Source of the DNA: Arthrobacter citreus
Lineage (GTDB): Bacteria; Bacillota; Bacilli; Bacillales; Bacillaceae_G
NCBI GenBank assembly: GCA_013200995.1
Contig: CP053688.1
Span: 3,906,001-3,970,000 of the forward strand
Reading direction: 5' to 3'
DNA: 64,000 nt
Shown here piece by piece: positions 42,904-52,398 of the stretch. Below the pieces are notes generated by a model. That model worked only from the letters and a program-made list of their open reading frames with translations. It was not told where the DNA came from and made no database searches. The stretch's first letter is position 1; every line of letters begins with the position of its first letter. The translations under genes were made by a program, and so were the position numbers.

Positions 42904-44706
42904 ATGTGTGGAATCGTTGGATATATTGGAAATGATAATGCGAAAGAAATTTTATTAAAAGGTTTAGAGAAATTAGAGTATCGTGGTTACGATTCTGCTG
43001 GGATTTCTCTTTTAACTGACAATGGTGTAGAAGTTTATAAAGAAAAAGGTAGAATTGCTGTATTACGCAAATCAATCCCTACTAAAACGGACGGAAATGT
43101 TGGTATTGGTCATACAAGATGGGCAACACATGGTGCTCCAAGTAAACGTAATGCGCATCCTCATCAAAGCTCTACTGAACGTTTTACACTAGTTCATAAC
43201 GGCGTTATCGAGAACGATGTACAATTAAAAAACGATTATTTAAATAATATTGAATTTACAAGTGATACAGATACTGAAGTAATTGTTCAGTTAGTTGAGC
43301 TATATATTAAAAAAGGTTTAACAGTGCTTGATGCATTTAGAGAAACACTTAAGCTTCTTAAAGGTTCATATGCAATTGCGTTATTAGATAAACAAAATGA
43401 TGATGTAATTTATGTAGCAAAAAACAAAAGCCCATTACTTGTTGGTGTTGGTGAAGAGTTTAATGTTATTGCATCTGATGCGATGGCAATGTTACAAATT
43501 ACTGATCAATTTATTGAATTAATGGATAAAGAAGTTATTTTAGTTACTAAAGACAAAGTTCAATTAATGGATCTTAACGGAAATATGATAGAACGTGCTC
43601 CATATACAGCGGAAATTGACGCAAGCGATATCGAAAAAGGAACTTACCCTCATTTCATGTTAAAAGAAACAGATGAGCAGCCTTTAGTAATCCGCAATAT
43701 TATCCAAAAGTACCAAAATGAAAGTGGCGAGCTTGTAATTGACTCAGAAATTAATGCGGCTTTAGCAGCAGCTGATCGATTATATATCGTAGCTTGCGGA
43801 ACTAGTTATCATGCTGGTCTTGTTGGAAAACAATTTATTGAAAAATTAGCTGGTATTCCTGTAGAAGTTCATGTTGCAAGTGAATTCTCTTACAATATGC
43901 CATTATTATCAGAAAAACCATTATTTATTTATATTTCTCAAAGTGGTGAAACAGCTGATAGTAGAGCATGTCTAGTACAAACAAATAAATTAGGCCACAA
44001 AGCAATTACAATTACAAACGTTCCAGGATCAACATTATCACGTGAAGCTGACTATACTTTAGCTTTACACGCGGGCCCTGAAATCGCTGTTGCATCAACT
44101 AAAGCATATACTGCACAATTAGCAGTACTTTCTATTGTTGCAAATGCTCTTGCAAAAGAAAAAGGAAAAACAGTTAACTTTAACTTAGTTAAAGAACTTG
44201 GAATTGTAGCAAATGCAATGGAATCAATTACAAACCAAAAAGAAGAGTTTGAAAAAATTGCTTCAGAATATTTAGCTACAACTCGTAATGCATTCTTCAT
44301 CGGACGTAATGTAGATTACTTCGTATGTTTAGAAGGCGCATTAAAATTAAAAGAAATTTCTTACATCCAAGCAGAAGGATTTGCTGGTGGAGAATTAAAA
44401 CACGGAACAATCGCTTTAATCGAAGAAGGTACTCCAATCTTCGCACTAGCAACACAGGAATCAGTAAATTTAAACATTCGTGGTAATGTAAAAGAGGTTG
44501 TCGCTCGTGGAGCTAACCCTTGTATCATTTCAATGGAAGGTTTAAATATGGAAGGTGACCGTTTCATTTTACCAAGAGTACAAGAAGAATTATCACCGAT
44601 CCTTTCAGTAGTACCATTACAATTAATTTCTTACTTTGCTGCATTACATCGTGGTTGTGATGTTGATAAACCACGTAATTTAGCAAAATCAGTTACAGTT
44701 GAATAA
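42904..44706 (+). CDS. glmS: Glutamine-fructose-6-phosphate aminotransferase
   Basis: GlmS makes glucosamine-6-phosphate, the first step to UDP-GlcNAc. The 600-aa enzyme must start MCGIVGYIG because Cys2 is the glutaminase nucleophile after Met removal. The N-terminal glutaminase domain ([17 protein letters not shown]) is followed by two SIS isomerase domains ([24 protein letters not shown]) and ends NLAKSVTVE. No Shine-Dalgarno lies directly before the ATG (AGTTAATT), which is striking for a highly expressed gene. Confidence 0.97.
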   Translation: MCGIVGYIGNDNAKEILLKGLEKLEYRGYDSAGISLLTDNGVEVYKEKGRIAVLRKSIPTKTDGNVGIGHTRWATHGAPSKRNAHPHQSSTERFTLVHNGVIENDVQLKNDYLNNIEFTSDTDTEVIVQLVELYIKKGLTVLDAFRETLKLLKGSYAIALLDKQNDDVIYVAKNKSPLLVGVGEEFNVIASDAMAMLQITDQFIELMDKEVILVTKDKVQLMDLNGNMIERAPYTAEIDASDIEKGTYPHFMLKETDEQPLVIRNIIQKYQNESGELVIDSEINAALAAADRLYIVACGTSYHAGLVGKQFIEKLAGIPVEVHVASEFSYNMPLLSEKPLFIYISQSGETADSRACLVQTNKLGHKAITITNVPGSTLSREADYTLALHAGPEIAVASTKAYTAQLAVLSIVANALAKEKGKTVNFNLVKELGIVANAMESITNQKEEFEKIASEYLATTRNAFFIGRNVDYFVCLEGALKLKEISYIQAEGFAGGELKHGTIALIEEGTPIFALATQESVNLNIRGNVKEVVARGANPCIISMEGLNMEGDRFILPRVQEELSPILSVVPLQLISYFAALHRGCDVDKPRNLAKSVTVE

Positions 44707-44776
44707 TCAAATTAGTGATTTTACTGCAAATGAACAACAGATTTGAAAATAAAAACTGAACAGGGAGTGTAAAAAG

Positions 44777-44875
44777 ATGGTCAAATTTAACGATGAAAAT
44801 ATCATTCCTACAAAAGACGATTTTCATGTTAGTGAAGTTGATGAACGTGTTGTTGTTAGAAAACCAATTAAATAA
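44777..44875 (+). CDS. Mini-protein, 32 aa (tandem paralogue 1)
   Basis: Product MVKFNDENIIPTKDDFHVSE followed by VDERVVVRKPIK. GGGAG lies about 9 nt before the ATG and a terminator follows. The next small gene (45065) encodes a clear paralogue, and differences are largely at third codon positions or conservative, which supports real translation. I know no family for the pattern DENxIPTKDDFxVSEVxERVV. Predicted soluble; no membrane segment. Confidence 0.65.
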   Translation: MVKFNDENIIPTKDDFHVSEVDERVVVRKPIK

Positions 44876-44887
44876 ATAAATCAATTT

Positions 44888-44920
44888 AGGACTAGTGGCT
44901 GTAGCTACTAGTCCTTTTTG
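44888..44920 (+). terminator. Terminator after mini-gene 1
   Basis: AGGACTAGT-ggctgtagct-ACTAGTCCT followed by T5. Confidence 0.88.
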
Positions 44921-45064
44921 TTTGAAGTACAGAACGCTACTATTTTCCACTTTTCTAATCAAATTGCTGAAATACTTCTGAATTTGGAAAAATAAGAATG
45001 AATTCGCATTAATCATTCCATCCTAAAACTAGGGATCGATTTTAAACAAAGGAGTTGTCAGATT

Positions 45065-45172
45065 ATGATAAAGATTTGTGATGAAAACTTCATTCCAACA
45101 AAAGATGATTTTTATGTTAGTGAAGTTTATGAGCGCGTTGTAATCAGAAAACCAGATCAAGTTGAACTGTAA
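45065..45172 (+). CDS. Mini-protein, 35 aa (tandem paralogue 2)
   Basis: Product MIKICDENFIPTKDDFYVSE followed by VYERVVIRKPDQVEL. About 21 of the first 32 residues match the protein from 44777. AAAGGAG lies 10 nt before the ATG, and its own terminator follows. Upstream sequences of the two copies do not match, so the duplication is not recent or covered only the coding part. Function unknown. Confidence 0.65.
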   Translation: MIKICDENFIPTKDDFYVSEVYERVVIRKPDQVEL

Positions 45173-45177
45173 AGCAA

Positions 45178-45222
45178 AAGAGGCTACGCTGTAAAATTAT
45201 ATTACAGCAGTCTCTTTTTTTT
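45178..45222 (+). terminator. Terminator after mini-gene 2
   Basis: AGAG..GCTGTAA-aattata-TTACAGC..CTCT with T8. Confidence 0.88.
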
Positions 45223-45339
45223 GCATTTAAAATGAATCACAAAGAAACATTTTTATGATTCACAAAGCCAATACTGAACCGAATTAATAGACCTAAAAAT
45301 TAGACTTCTATACATAGTTTCACTTATTACCATATATTT

Positions 45340-45362
45340 ACGAATATCCGTATGATATTCGT
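45340..45362 (+). promoter_or_regulatory. Palindrome upstream of the ger operon
   Basis: ACGAATAT-ccgtatg-ATATTCGT, perfect 8-bp arms, 25 nt before the first ger start. Possibly an operator; I could not fit a sigma-G promoter with confidence. Confidence 0.45.
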
Positions 45363-45387
45363 ACAAATTAGTAAAGAGGTGAAGAAG

Positions 45388-46677
45388 ATGAAGTTTAAAT
45401 CAATTCGTAGCAATAGTGATTTTCAAAAACGTAGTTTGAAAAAATATAATAAAACAATCACTTTTTACTATTTAATTTCAGTTTGTGATGAAAATAAAAT
45501 TACTGAACTTCTAATCACACCTTTTTATGAATATGAGTCATTTACTTTATATAAAGATTACCTTGCTACATTAAATGGTTGGGAGATTATTTCCGAAGAG
45601 ACAGAGATGATTGAAAAGATTTTAGGCGGAAATATTATTGTTAATTTAGATGAAAAAAACTACTCTGTCTCGATTAGTGAGTTTAGTGCAAGTTCTGTAG
45701 GAGTTTCAACTGAAGAAAACGTATTGCAGGGACCAAAAGACGGATTAAATGAGAGCATTGAGATCTCTTTAAATTTGATTCGTAATCGATATAGAAAGAG
45801 TACATTGAAGGTGGAAGATCATATTGTAGGTAGCTTATCAAAGACGAAGGTACTAGTTTTATATGATAAAAACTTAATTGATATAAATGTCTACCATAAT
45901 CTCTTGGCAAAAATTAATGCTTTGAAAATTGATGTATTACAATCTTGTGGTCAGCTTCAGAAACTGTTAATCAATAACAAGTTGAGCTTATTTCCACTTT
46001 TTTTAACGACTGAGCGGCCCGATCGAGTTGTAAATAGTATCTCAACTGGAAAAATAATTGTACTCGTTGAAGGAACGCCTTGGGCATTAATTGGTCCTGC
46101 AACATTTTCCGACTTTTTTAAATCGATGGATGATACAGTTGAACTAACGATTGTTTCAAAGTTTATGATTTCAATACGATATATCGCTTTGATGATCACT
46201 GTGTTTTTACCTGCCATCTACGTTGCAGTTATTTCTTATTCTCCAGAAGTGCTACAGGTCCAATTCGCTTTACTTGTTGCTGGAAGCAGGATGTCAGTTC
46301 CGTTTCCTTCTTATATTGAAATTCTTTTTCTAATGCTAATGGCAGAGTTTTTAATCGAGGCAAGCATAAGACTACCTAAATCAATTAGTTCTACAGCTAC
46401 AACGGTAGGAGGATTAATATTAGGTCAAACTGCTTCGCAAGCGGGATTAGTAGCAGACATTATGATTATCGTCGTATCGTTAGTTGCAATCTCTTTATTT
46501 AGTATTCCGATAAATGCAATGCATCAAGCAATTCGGGTTATTCGATATCCGATTATTATATGTGCATCACTATTTGGGATGATTGGTGTATTAGTGGGAA
46601 CATTAGCTATTCTTTGTTATTTATGCAATCTTAGAAGTTTAGGAAAGCCATATTTGACACTTTTTAATAAAAATTAA
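45388..46677 (+). CDS. GerA family spore germination protein, subunit A
   Basis: A subunit of a germinant receptor in the spore inner membrane. The 429-aa protein has a soluble N-terminal part (about 1-240, with VEDHIVGSLSKTKVLVLYD and VVNSISTGKIIVLVEGTPWA) and about five to six transmembrane segments (TVFLPAIYVAVISYSPEVLQ; ASIRLPKSISSTATTVGGLI). It is around 50 aa shorter than typical GerAA, mainly at the C-terminus. The ATG at 45388 follows AGAGGTGA. It forms an operon with the B- and C-type genes. Confidence 0.93.
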   Translation: MKFKSIRSNSDFQKRSLKKYNKTITFYYLISVCDENKITELLITPFYEYESFTLYKDYLATLNGWEIISEETEMIEKILGGNIIVNLDEKNYSVSISEFSASSVGVSTEENVLQGPKDGLNESIEISLNLIRNRYRKSTLKVEDHIVGSLSKTKVLVLYDKNLIDINVYHNLLAKINALKIDVLQSCGQLQKLLINNKLSLFPLFLTTERPDRVVNSISTGKIIVLVEGTPWALIGPATFSDFFKSMDDTVELTIVSKFMISIRYIALMITVFLPAIYVAVISYSPEVLQVQFALLVAGSRMSVPFPSYIEILFLMLMAEFLIEASIRLPKSISSTATTVGGLILGQTASQAGLVADIMIIVVSLVAISLFSIPINAMHQAIRVIRYPIIICASLFGMIGVLVGTLAILCYLCNLRSLGKPYLTLFNKN

Positions 46678-46694
46678 CTATCGGGGTGTATTTT

Positions 46695-47780
46695 TTGCTA
46701 GGAAAAAGATATATTTCATACCTGTTTTATTTAAATACGGTGATTAGTATAACCGCGTTTGGACCTCAAATAATGTATAAAAGTAGTCTAAACGGGAGTA
46801 TTTTAAGTATTTGTTTGGCTATTATAGTTGGTGGCCTTTTTATTTTTATTTTACAAAAGTTATTTAGTAGATTTCCTGAACAAAATATTAATCAAATCAT
46901 AAAAAATGTTGTTCCCGACTGGTATCGTAAGTGTTACATAATTTATAGCTTAATTTTTTGGTATTTGACTGGTGCTCTATTTATTATCGCGTTAATTCAT
47001 GTAGTTAATATTTTTATCAATCCGACTACCCCTATATTAATAACCTATATTGTATTTCTTTTAGTAATAATTTTTGCGATTTTACTAAAAACCGATTCAT
47101 TATTATACGTTACTGAAATACTAGTAATGTTGCACATTCCAATTGTTTTATTTGTGTTCATTAGATTTTTAACTGATCGCTTTGTTCTAGTGGATTCTCT
47201 ATATCAATCTGTTAACTATTTTAAACATCTACCAACTGTCAGCGCATTCACTGCTGCTCTTTTTATCTTCACAGGCTTTTCAAACTTAATTATTTTTAAT
47301 GAGAAAATAAATTTAAATTCCATTACCAAAAAATATCTGCTTTGGATCTTTCTATTTGGGATATTTATTGTCTCTAGTAATTATTTCATACCAATTGGAT
47401 ACTTGGGGTTAAAAGGGGTCAACAAGGAAGTGTTCGTTTGGTTAACTACGGTTGATAGTATGCATTTTGACTATTTAATTGTGGAAAGAGTTATTTACAT
47501 TCTACTTTTTGGACAAATCGTCATTTCCTTAATATACATCATTCTTAGTTGGCATACCTCATTAGAGCTATTAAAAACACTCAATTTGAAATATGGAGGA
47601 ACTTATAAATGGATATTAATTTCCTTCTTTATTTGTGCTACAACAGTCATTCAAATTCTCATAAGAGAAATAGACCTAGTAAAATATTTTACGATGTATT
47701 TCAATTTAAATGCCATTTCAAACTTCTTATTAATTATTTCGTTGTTGTATGCATCAGTAAAAAAGAAGCGCGTTACTTGA
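46695..47780 (+). CDS. GerAB-type spore germination permease-like protein
   Basis: An APC-superfamily membrane protein with ten or so hydrophobic segments that, by family knowledge, binds the germinant. The 361-aa product is assigned a TTG start at 46695 (GGGGTG 6 nt upstream); a GTG at 46686 is possible. The first helix LYFLNTVIS-like region and FTGFSNLIIFNEKI follow the family. Its stop overlaps the next start in TTGA. Confidence 0.9.
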   Translation: MLGKRYISYLFYLNTVISITAFGPQIMYKSSLNGSILSICLAIIVGGLFIFILQKLFSRFPEQNINQIIKNVVPDWYRKCYIIYSLIFWYLTGALFIIALIHVVNIFINPTTPILITYIVFLLVIIFAILLKTDSLLYVTEILVMLHIPIVLFVFIRFLTDRFVLVDSLYQSVNYFKHLPTVSAFTAALFIFTGFSNLIIFNEKINLNSITKKYLLWIFLFGIFIVSSNYFIPIGYLGLKGVNKEVFVWLTTVDSMHFDYLIVERVIYILLFGQIVISLIYIILSWHTSLELLKTLNLKYGGTYKWILISFFICATTVIQILIREIDLVKYFTMYFNLNAISNFLLIISLLYASVKKKRVT

Positions 47781-48865
47781 GTCTGGTTTTTCTTGCATTT
47801 GGTGCAATGCTACTATTATCTGGTTGTACCTTTAAAGATATTGATAAGAGGGCATTTATTACTTCAATTGGAGTTGATCAATCTGAGATGCCTGACAAAA
47901 CATATAAAGTAATGGTTAAAGTAGCAATTCCAAATGGGGATCCAAAAACACCTAAATCAGAATTTATTATTCTCTCGGCAAATTCTGATTCGATTTCAGA
48001 AGGTCTAAACTTAATGAAGTCTCAGATTGATAAGGAATTAGTATATGGATATAGCAGCACGATTGTAATTGGAGAAAAATTAGCAAAAAAAAATATACAA
48101 CCATTGTTAGAGTTTTTTGTAAGAAGACCAGATATTCAGATGACGTCTTATTTAAGCGTTGCTAAACCAAATGCATATGAAGTGCTTAATTTTAAACCGA
48201 TTCAAGAGCAAGTATCTGGTGGAGTTTTGAAATCGTATTTTGATTTTAGTAGAACCGAGTCACCATACATAGATCAAATTTGTCTATTTGACGCATATAG
48301 GAGAGAAACTGAGGATGGCGTTGATATCGTCATGCCAGTCATTGAATCAAATAAAAAAGAATTATTAGTAGACAAAATCGCATTATTTGATAAGAATAAA
48401 CTGATTATGGAACTTAACCCAAATGAATCAGAAACCTATCGACTTTTAACGACCGGAATCTATAATGAAAGCTTAAAAGTCAAAAATAAGAATACTATGT
48501 TTGTAATGAATTTAGAAAAGGGTAAGGCAAAATACAAATTAAATGATCAACATAAAAATATAATTGTCAATTATACGATCAAGGTGAGAGCTGTTATAGA
48601 AGAAAAAGTTGATGGTTTAGAAATGATCAGAGAAGGGGATATAATAGCACTAAATAAACAAATGGAAGAGAAAATTAATGCAGAGACTAGTGCTTTACTT
48701 AATAAAATAAAAGATAAAGATATTGATCCAATAGGTTTTGGTTTACGATATTTATCTAGGAATAGTGAAAACAGAAGCCTATCGTTTTGGAACAAAAAGT
48801 ACTCCAACCTGGCCTTTAAGATAAAGTCAGAAGTTAAAATTAAAGGGACGGGGTTAATTAATTGA
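47777..48865 (+). CDS. GerAC-type germination lipoprotein
   Basis: A 362-aa lipoprotein subunit. The TTG at 47777 shares TTGA with the gerAB-type stop and gives a signal peptide with lipobox LLSGC. The mature part has FKDIDKRAFITSIGVDQSEM, typical of Ger(x)C, and the C-terminal domain to residue 362. A longer open frame back to 47609 lies inside the B-type gene and is not expected to be used. Confidence 0.92.
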   Translation: MSLVFLAFGAMLLLSGCTFKDIDKRAFITSIGVDQSEMPDKTYKVMVKVAIPNGDPKTPKSEFIILSANSDSISEGLNLMKSQIDKELVYGYSSTIVIGEKLAKKNIQPLLEFFVRRPDIQMTSYLSVAKPNAYEVLNFKPIQEQVSGGVLKSYFDFSRTESPYIDQICLFDAYRRETEDGVDIVMPVIESNKKELLVDKIALFDKNKLIMELNPNESETYRLLTTGIYNESLKVKNKNTMFVMNLEKGKAKYKLNDQHKNIIVNYTIKVRAVIEEKVDGLEMIREGDIIALNKQMEEKINAETSALLNKIKDKDIDPIGFGLRYLSRNSENRSLSFWNKKYSNLAFKIKSEVKIKGTGLIN

Positions 48866-48883
48866 AAATATGAGGTTTAAGAA

Positions 48884-48929
48884 AAGATAGAAAAGCAGAT
48901 GGAAACTCTGTTAACTATCTTTTTTTTTG
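48884..48929 (+). terminator. Terminator after the ger operon
   Basis: AAGATAG..GCAGA-tggaaac-TCTGT..CTATCTT with T8. Confidence 0.85.
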
Positions 48930-48939
48930 CAAGTTTTAT

Positions 48940-48959
48940 TTTCACCATAATTTCACCAT
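48940..48959 (+). promoter_or_regulatory. Direct repeat TTTCACCAT, 11-bp phased
   Basis: TTTCACCATAATTTCACCAT: two 9-bp copies 11 bp apart, in the promoter region of the membrane-protein/pspA operon. OmpR-type regulators typically bind direct repeats of this pitch, and one is encoded at 50245. Confidence 0.5.
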
Positions 48960-49006
48960 CCTCTATTAGAATTCAATTTATTAAGAAATGAGAGGAGGGA
49001 AATAAC

Positions 49007-49417
49007 ATGAATAAGAGAGTAAAGAGAATATTTACATGGACCTCTTTAACGTTAGTTTTTGTTGTAGCGGTACATTTTTTTCTTAGATTACTAGGTGGTT
49101 TACATGAAAGACGTTTTGTCGATCGACATGCAATGATCATGGATAGAGGGGGGCGTTATGATTATGGATCCCCTGGAATGATGCATGGTCCACACCATTT
49201 TCATGACTTTTCTTGGTTTGGATTAGTACTATTCCTTTTAATCGCGCTTGCGATTGTGACTTTTATCTTTAAAAAGTTTATTAAAAAAGGACAAGCTAGT
49301 TCAACTAATCAATTTTCATTTGATACATCGAATTTCAATACACCAGTAAACAGAACAAATGCAGATCTATTAGATAAATGGGAAAAAAATCTATTAACAA
49401 AAAAGGAGAATAAATAA
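49007..49417 (+). CDS. Small His-rich membrane protein upstream of pspA
   Basis: A 136-aa protein with two hydrophobic helices (about 11-28 and 68-90) separated by a loop rich in His, Met and Gly (MHGPHHFHDF), and a polar C-terminal tail. It lies 1 nt before pspA, so it is likely its membrane partner, in the way LiaI pairs with LiaH, though no sequence similarity to LiaI is claimed. AGAGGAGGG precedes the start. Function unknown. Confidence 0.75.
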   Translation: MNKRVKRIFTWTSLTLVFVVAVHFFLRLLGGLHERRFVDRHAMIMDRGGRYDYGSPGMMHGPHHFHDFSWFGLVLFLLIALAIVTFIFKKFIKKGQASSTNQFSFDTSNFNTPVNRTNADLLDKWEKNLLTKKENK

Positions 49418-49418
49418 A

Positions 49419-50090
49419 ATGGGTATTTTTAAAAGAATGAAATCAATATCGTTAGCAAAAATGAATGGTGCACTAGATGGTTTAGAAGATCCAATTTCAA
49501 TGTTGAACCAATATATTAGAGAAATGGAAGAGGATCTTTTAAAAGGTCAAGAAGCACTTTCTCGTCAGATCTTTCTAGAGAATAAACAAAAGGCATTAAT
49601 CTTGGAAACAGAAGGATTAGTAAATAAAAGAGGTGGACAAGCTAAGTTAGCGGTAGAGAACGGTGAAGAATCTATTGCAAAGCTGGCTATACAGGAAAAA
49701 CTTGTACATGAAAAACAGCTAAGCTTATATAAGGAGCAGCTAAATACAATTCAAAACCAAACTCAGTCACTTTATGAAAAATTAGATGAACTGAAAGGGA
49801 AATATGATGAATATCTTCATAAAAGACTATTGCTAGTTTCTAGAGCAAATATAGCAAAGTCGATTAAACAGATTCAACAAACTTCAGTTTCTTTTAATTC
49901 AGAAACGATTGCCAATGGCATATCTCGTGCAGAAGATCGAATACTAATGATGGAAGCAGAAGTACAGGCTCAGAATAAATTTGCCTATAATAAAAGTACT
50001 TTAACGAATGTTCAATCAGACGGCGCTTTGAGTGAAGAAATTGAAGCTGAGCTACGAAAGCTAAAGCAATATACTGTAGAAACTGTGTAA
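49419..50090 (+). CDS. pspA: PspA/IM30 family membrane-stress protein
   Basis: A 223-aa, almost wholly coiled-coil protein of the PspA/LiaH/Vipp1 family, which forms rings or rods on stressed membranes. N-terminal MGIFKRMKSISLAKMNGALD and the QYIREMEEDL segment fit the family. It is cotranscribed with the membrane protein before it; a terminator follows, then a two-component system. Confidence 0.92.
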   Translation: MGIFKRMKSISLAKMNGALDGLEDPISMLNQYIREMEEDLLKGQEALSRQIFLENKQKALILETEGLVNKRGGQAKLAVENGEESIAKLAIQEKLVHEKQLSLYKEQLNTIQNQTQSLYEKLDELKGKYDEYLHKRLLLVSRANIAKSIKQIQQTSVSFNSETIANGISRAEDRILMMEAEVQAQNKFAYNKSTLTNVQSDGALSEEIEAELRKLKQYTVETV

Positions 50091-50116
50091 GGAAACGAAT
50101 TAACTAAAATAAATGC

Positions 50117-50157
50117 AAGGGAGCACCGTAATGATTAATAGGTGCTTCCTTTTATTT
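50117..50157 (+). terminator. Terminator after pspA
   Basis: AAGGGAGCACC-gtaatgattaat-AGGTGCTTCCTTTT. Confidence 0.85.
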
Positions 50158-50244
50158 TATAATTAAGAAGAAATTTGAAATTATCATTTCAGATAGCACA
50201 TGATAAGTCTAAGAAGTAAATTTAGAACGAGGAGTATTTTTATT

Positions 50245-50919
50245 ATGAATATACTAGTGGCTGAGGATGATTTAAAACTTGGTGAGCTAATCAGTTATAT
50301 GTTAAAGAAAAAAGCGGGATATAAAGTTGATTGGGTAACTGAAGGTGAAGAGGCCTTCTATTATGCAACGAACACACACTATGATGTATTAATATTAGAC
50401 TGGATGATGCCAGGTGGAACCGGAATAGAAATATGTCGTCGTTTACGTAAGGATGGTTATTCAGGTGCGATTTTAATCCTTACAGCTAAAGATGCATTAG
50501 AAGACCGGATTGTTGGATTGGACTCAGGAGCCGATGACTATTTAGTAAAGCCTTTTGAAATCGATGAACTTTTAGCTAGGTTACGAGCACTTTCTAGACG
50601 AAACTATGCCCCAATATTAGAGGAAGAAATTCTAATTAGTGATATGATTTTAAATCGGACAAGCCAATCTATTAGAGGTGGACAGATGGATATTCAATTA
50701 AGTCCACGTGAATTTCAATTATTTGACTTTATGTTACAAAATAAAGGGCAAGTATTACCTCGAGAAATCATTTTGGAGCGCGTTTGGGGATATGATTCAG
50801 ATGTTGCGATGAAGACGATTGATGCAACTGTTAAACTACTTCGAAAGAAATTAGATTTGCTTGGTAAACAAGAATTGCTACAAAGTATTAGAGGGGTAGG
50901 ATATAAATGTGATTACTAA
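50245..50919 (+). CDS. OmpR-family response regulator
   Basis: A 224-aa regulator: receiver domain with phospho-acceptor Asp52 (LILDWMMPGG) and KPF(E) loop, then a winged-helix domain (QLSPREFQLFDFMLQNKGQV; VWGYDSDVAMKTIDATVKLL). The ATG at 50245 follows GAGGAG; an ATG at 50200 would give an unlikely extension. Its 3' end overlaps the kinase gene by 11 nt. Likely controls the neighbouring pspA operon. Confidence 0.92.
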   Translation: MNILVAEDDLKLGELISYMLKKKAGYKVDWVTEGEEAFYYATNTHYDVLILDWMMPGGTGIEICRRLRKDGYSGAILILTAKDALEDRIVGLDSGADDYLVKPFEIDELLARLRALSRRNYAPILEEEILISDMILNRTSQSIRGGQMDIQLSPREFQLFDFMLQNKGQVLPREIILERVWGYDSDVAMKTIDATVKLLRKKLDLLGKQELLQSIRGVGYKCDY

Positions 50920-52339
50920 TTTTATTTCCTTTTTGCGGTCCATACGAGACCAAAAAGGAAGGGATGTTTTTAAGACAACCCAAAATCGCTTAACCGTGTT
51001 ATACAGTGGATTAGTCATGCTTTTTCTAAGTATATTCATTATTGTAGTCTTTGCGGTGTTATACGTTGTCATAATGAATGATCAAAGGCGCACAGTTGAA
51101 TCGTTGGCTAGTCAAGAAGCAAAAATAATTGAAAATTATATGATTCAAAATCAACAAGGGAACCTGCAAGACCAAAATCAAGAAATCGTGTTGGCAGGAG
51201 TAGATCAGTTTTTTTATTATGTAGTTAAACCAAGTGGCGAATTAATAATGGGACAAGAGGACATACCTCAATTAAGGTCAAAACTGTTACTTCAAATTAA
51301 GGATTGGTTCCCTAAAAAGAGTGAGACCCGAAAGGTGAAAATCAAAATAGAGCACGAAGAGTTTGAAAAAGATATTAGAAAGTTTCATGATCATGATGAG
51401 TTGCGTGTTCCATTAAACCGAAAAGACATCAGTCTAATGATTGCTGGTGAGCCATTATTTTATAAAGGAAATTTCATCGGTACAATATACGTTGGTAAAG
51501 ATATTTCAGATGTGTATCATTTATTTAAATGGGTTATTGTCATCCTTATTGCCTTAACAATTATATTTTTTGGTGTTGCACTATATATAAGTAACTTAAT
51601 GTCAAAAAAGGCGATGATACCTATTTTTAAATCTTTTAATCGACAACGAGAATTCGTAGCAGATGCTTCACATGAGCTACGAACACCATTAAGCGTTTTA
51701 CTCTCATCAATTGATGCAATGGAAATGACGATTGATACAGAGGAAGACGATTTTTCAAGAAAGCTTTTATTTAGTATGAAAGATGAAGTTAAACGAATGA
51801 CAAGTTTAGTCGGCGGTTTATTAACTTTAGCTCGTTCAGACACGGACCAAATTGAACTAAAATTAGAGAAAATTGAGTTTCGTGCAATTGCAGAAAAGGC
51901 GATTATTTCATTACAACCGTTAGCAGCATCAAAAAAGATTAATCTAACCTTAACTGCTCCGGAAATTGTAAAAGCTAAAGGTGATCCTGAAAAACTATCC
52001 CAACTTTTATATATACTAATTGATAACGGGATTAAGTATACTCCGGATGGAGGAGAGGTTCAGCTAATTCTTTCGAACAAAGAAAATGAGTTAAGGATAC
52101 AAGTTGCAGATTCGGGTATCGGCATTAAAAAAGAAGATCATACACGTATATTCGATCGCTTTTATCGATCTGATAAATCAAGGTCCAGAAAAATTGGAAG
52201 TCACGGATTAGGCTTGGCGATTGCAAAATGGATTGTAGAAATTCATAATGGAACTATTCAAGTAAATAGTGAAATTGGAAAGGGAAGTACGTTTACTATA
52301 CAAATTCCAATTTCTAATATTACTAATAAAAGAACATAG
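50909..52339 (+). CDS. Sensor histidine kinase
   Basis: A 476-aa kinase: first transmembrane helix about 33-55, an extracytoplasmic region of about 150 residues (to about 205), second helix about 207-230, then HisKA with the H-box [16 protein letters not shown] (His255) and HATPase_c ([40 protein letters not shown]). The start is a GTG at 50909 overlapping the regulator gene, so translation is coupled. Probably senses envelope stress, judging from pspA next to it. Confidence 0.92.
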   Translation: MITNFISFLRSIRDQKGRDVFKTTQNRLTVLYSGLVMLFLSIFIIVVFAVLYVVIMNDQRRTVESLASQEAKIIENYMIQNQQGNLQDQNQEIVLAGVDQFFYYVVKPSGELIMGQEDIPQLRSKLLLQIKDWFPKKSETRKVKIKIEHEEFEKDIRKFHDHDELRVPLNRKDISLMIAGEPLFYKGNFIGTIYVGKDISDVYHLFKWVIVILIALTIIFFGVALYISNLMSKKAMIPIFKSFNRQREFVADASHELRTPLSVLLSSIDAMEMTIDTEEDDFSRKLLFSMKDEVKRMTSLVGGLLTLARSDTDQIELKLEKIEFRAIAEKAIISLQPLAASKKINLTLTAPEIVKAKGDPEKLSQLLYILIDNGIKYTPDGGEVQLILSNKENELRIQVADSGIGIKKEDHTRIFDRFYRSDKSRSRKIGSHGLGLAIAKWIVEIHNGTIQVNSEIGKGSTFTIQIPISNITNKRT

Positions 52340-52398
52340 GTTTATCAATTTGCACGAAATCTGATTTCCATTTTCCCGATAAGAAAGGAATGTTGACT

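Noticed and set aside
42904..44706. An alternative glmS start with a better ribosome binding site
   Set aside because: The catalytic cysteine must be residue 2, so the ATG at 42904 is the only workable start.
47609..47776. Longer N-terminus for the GerAC-type protein
   Set aside because: It would lie fully within the B-type gene and put 56 residues in front of a clear lipoprotein signal peptide.
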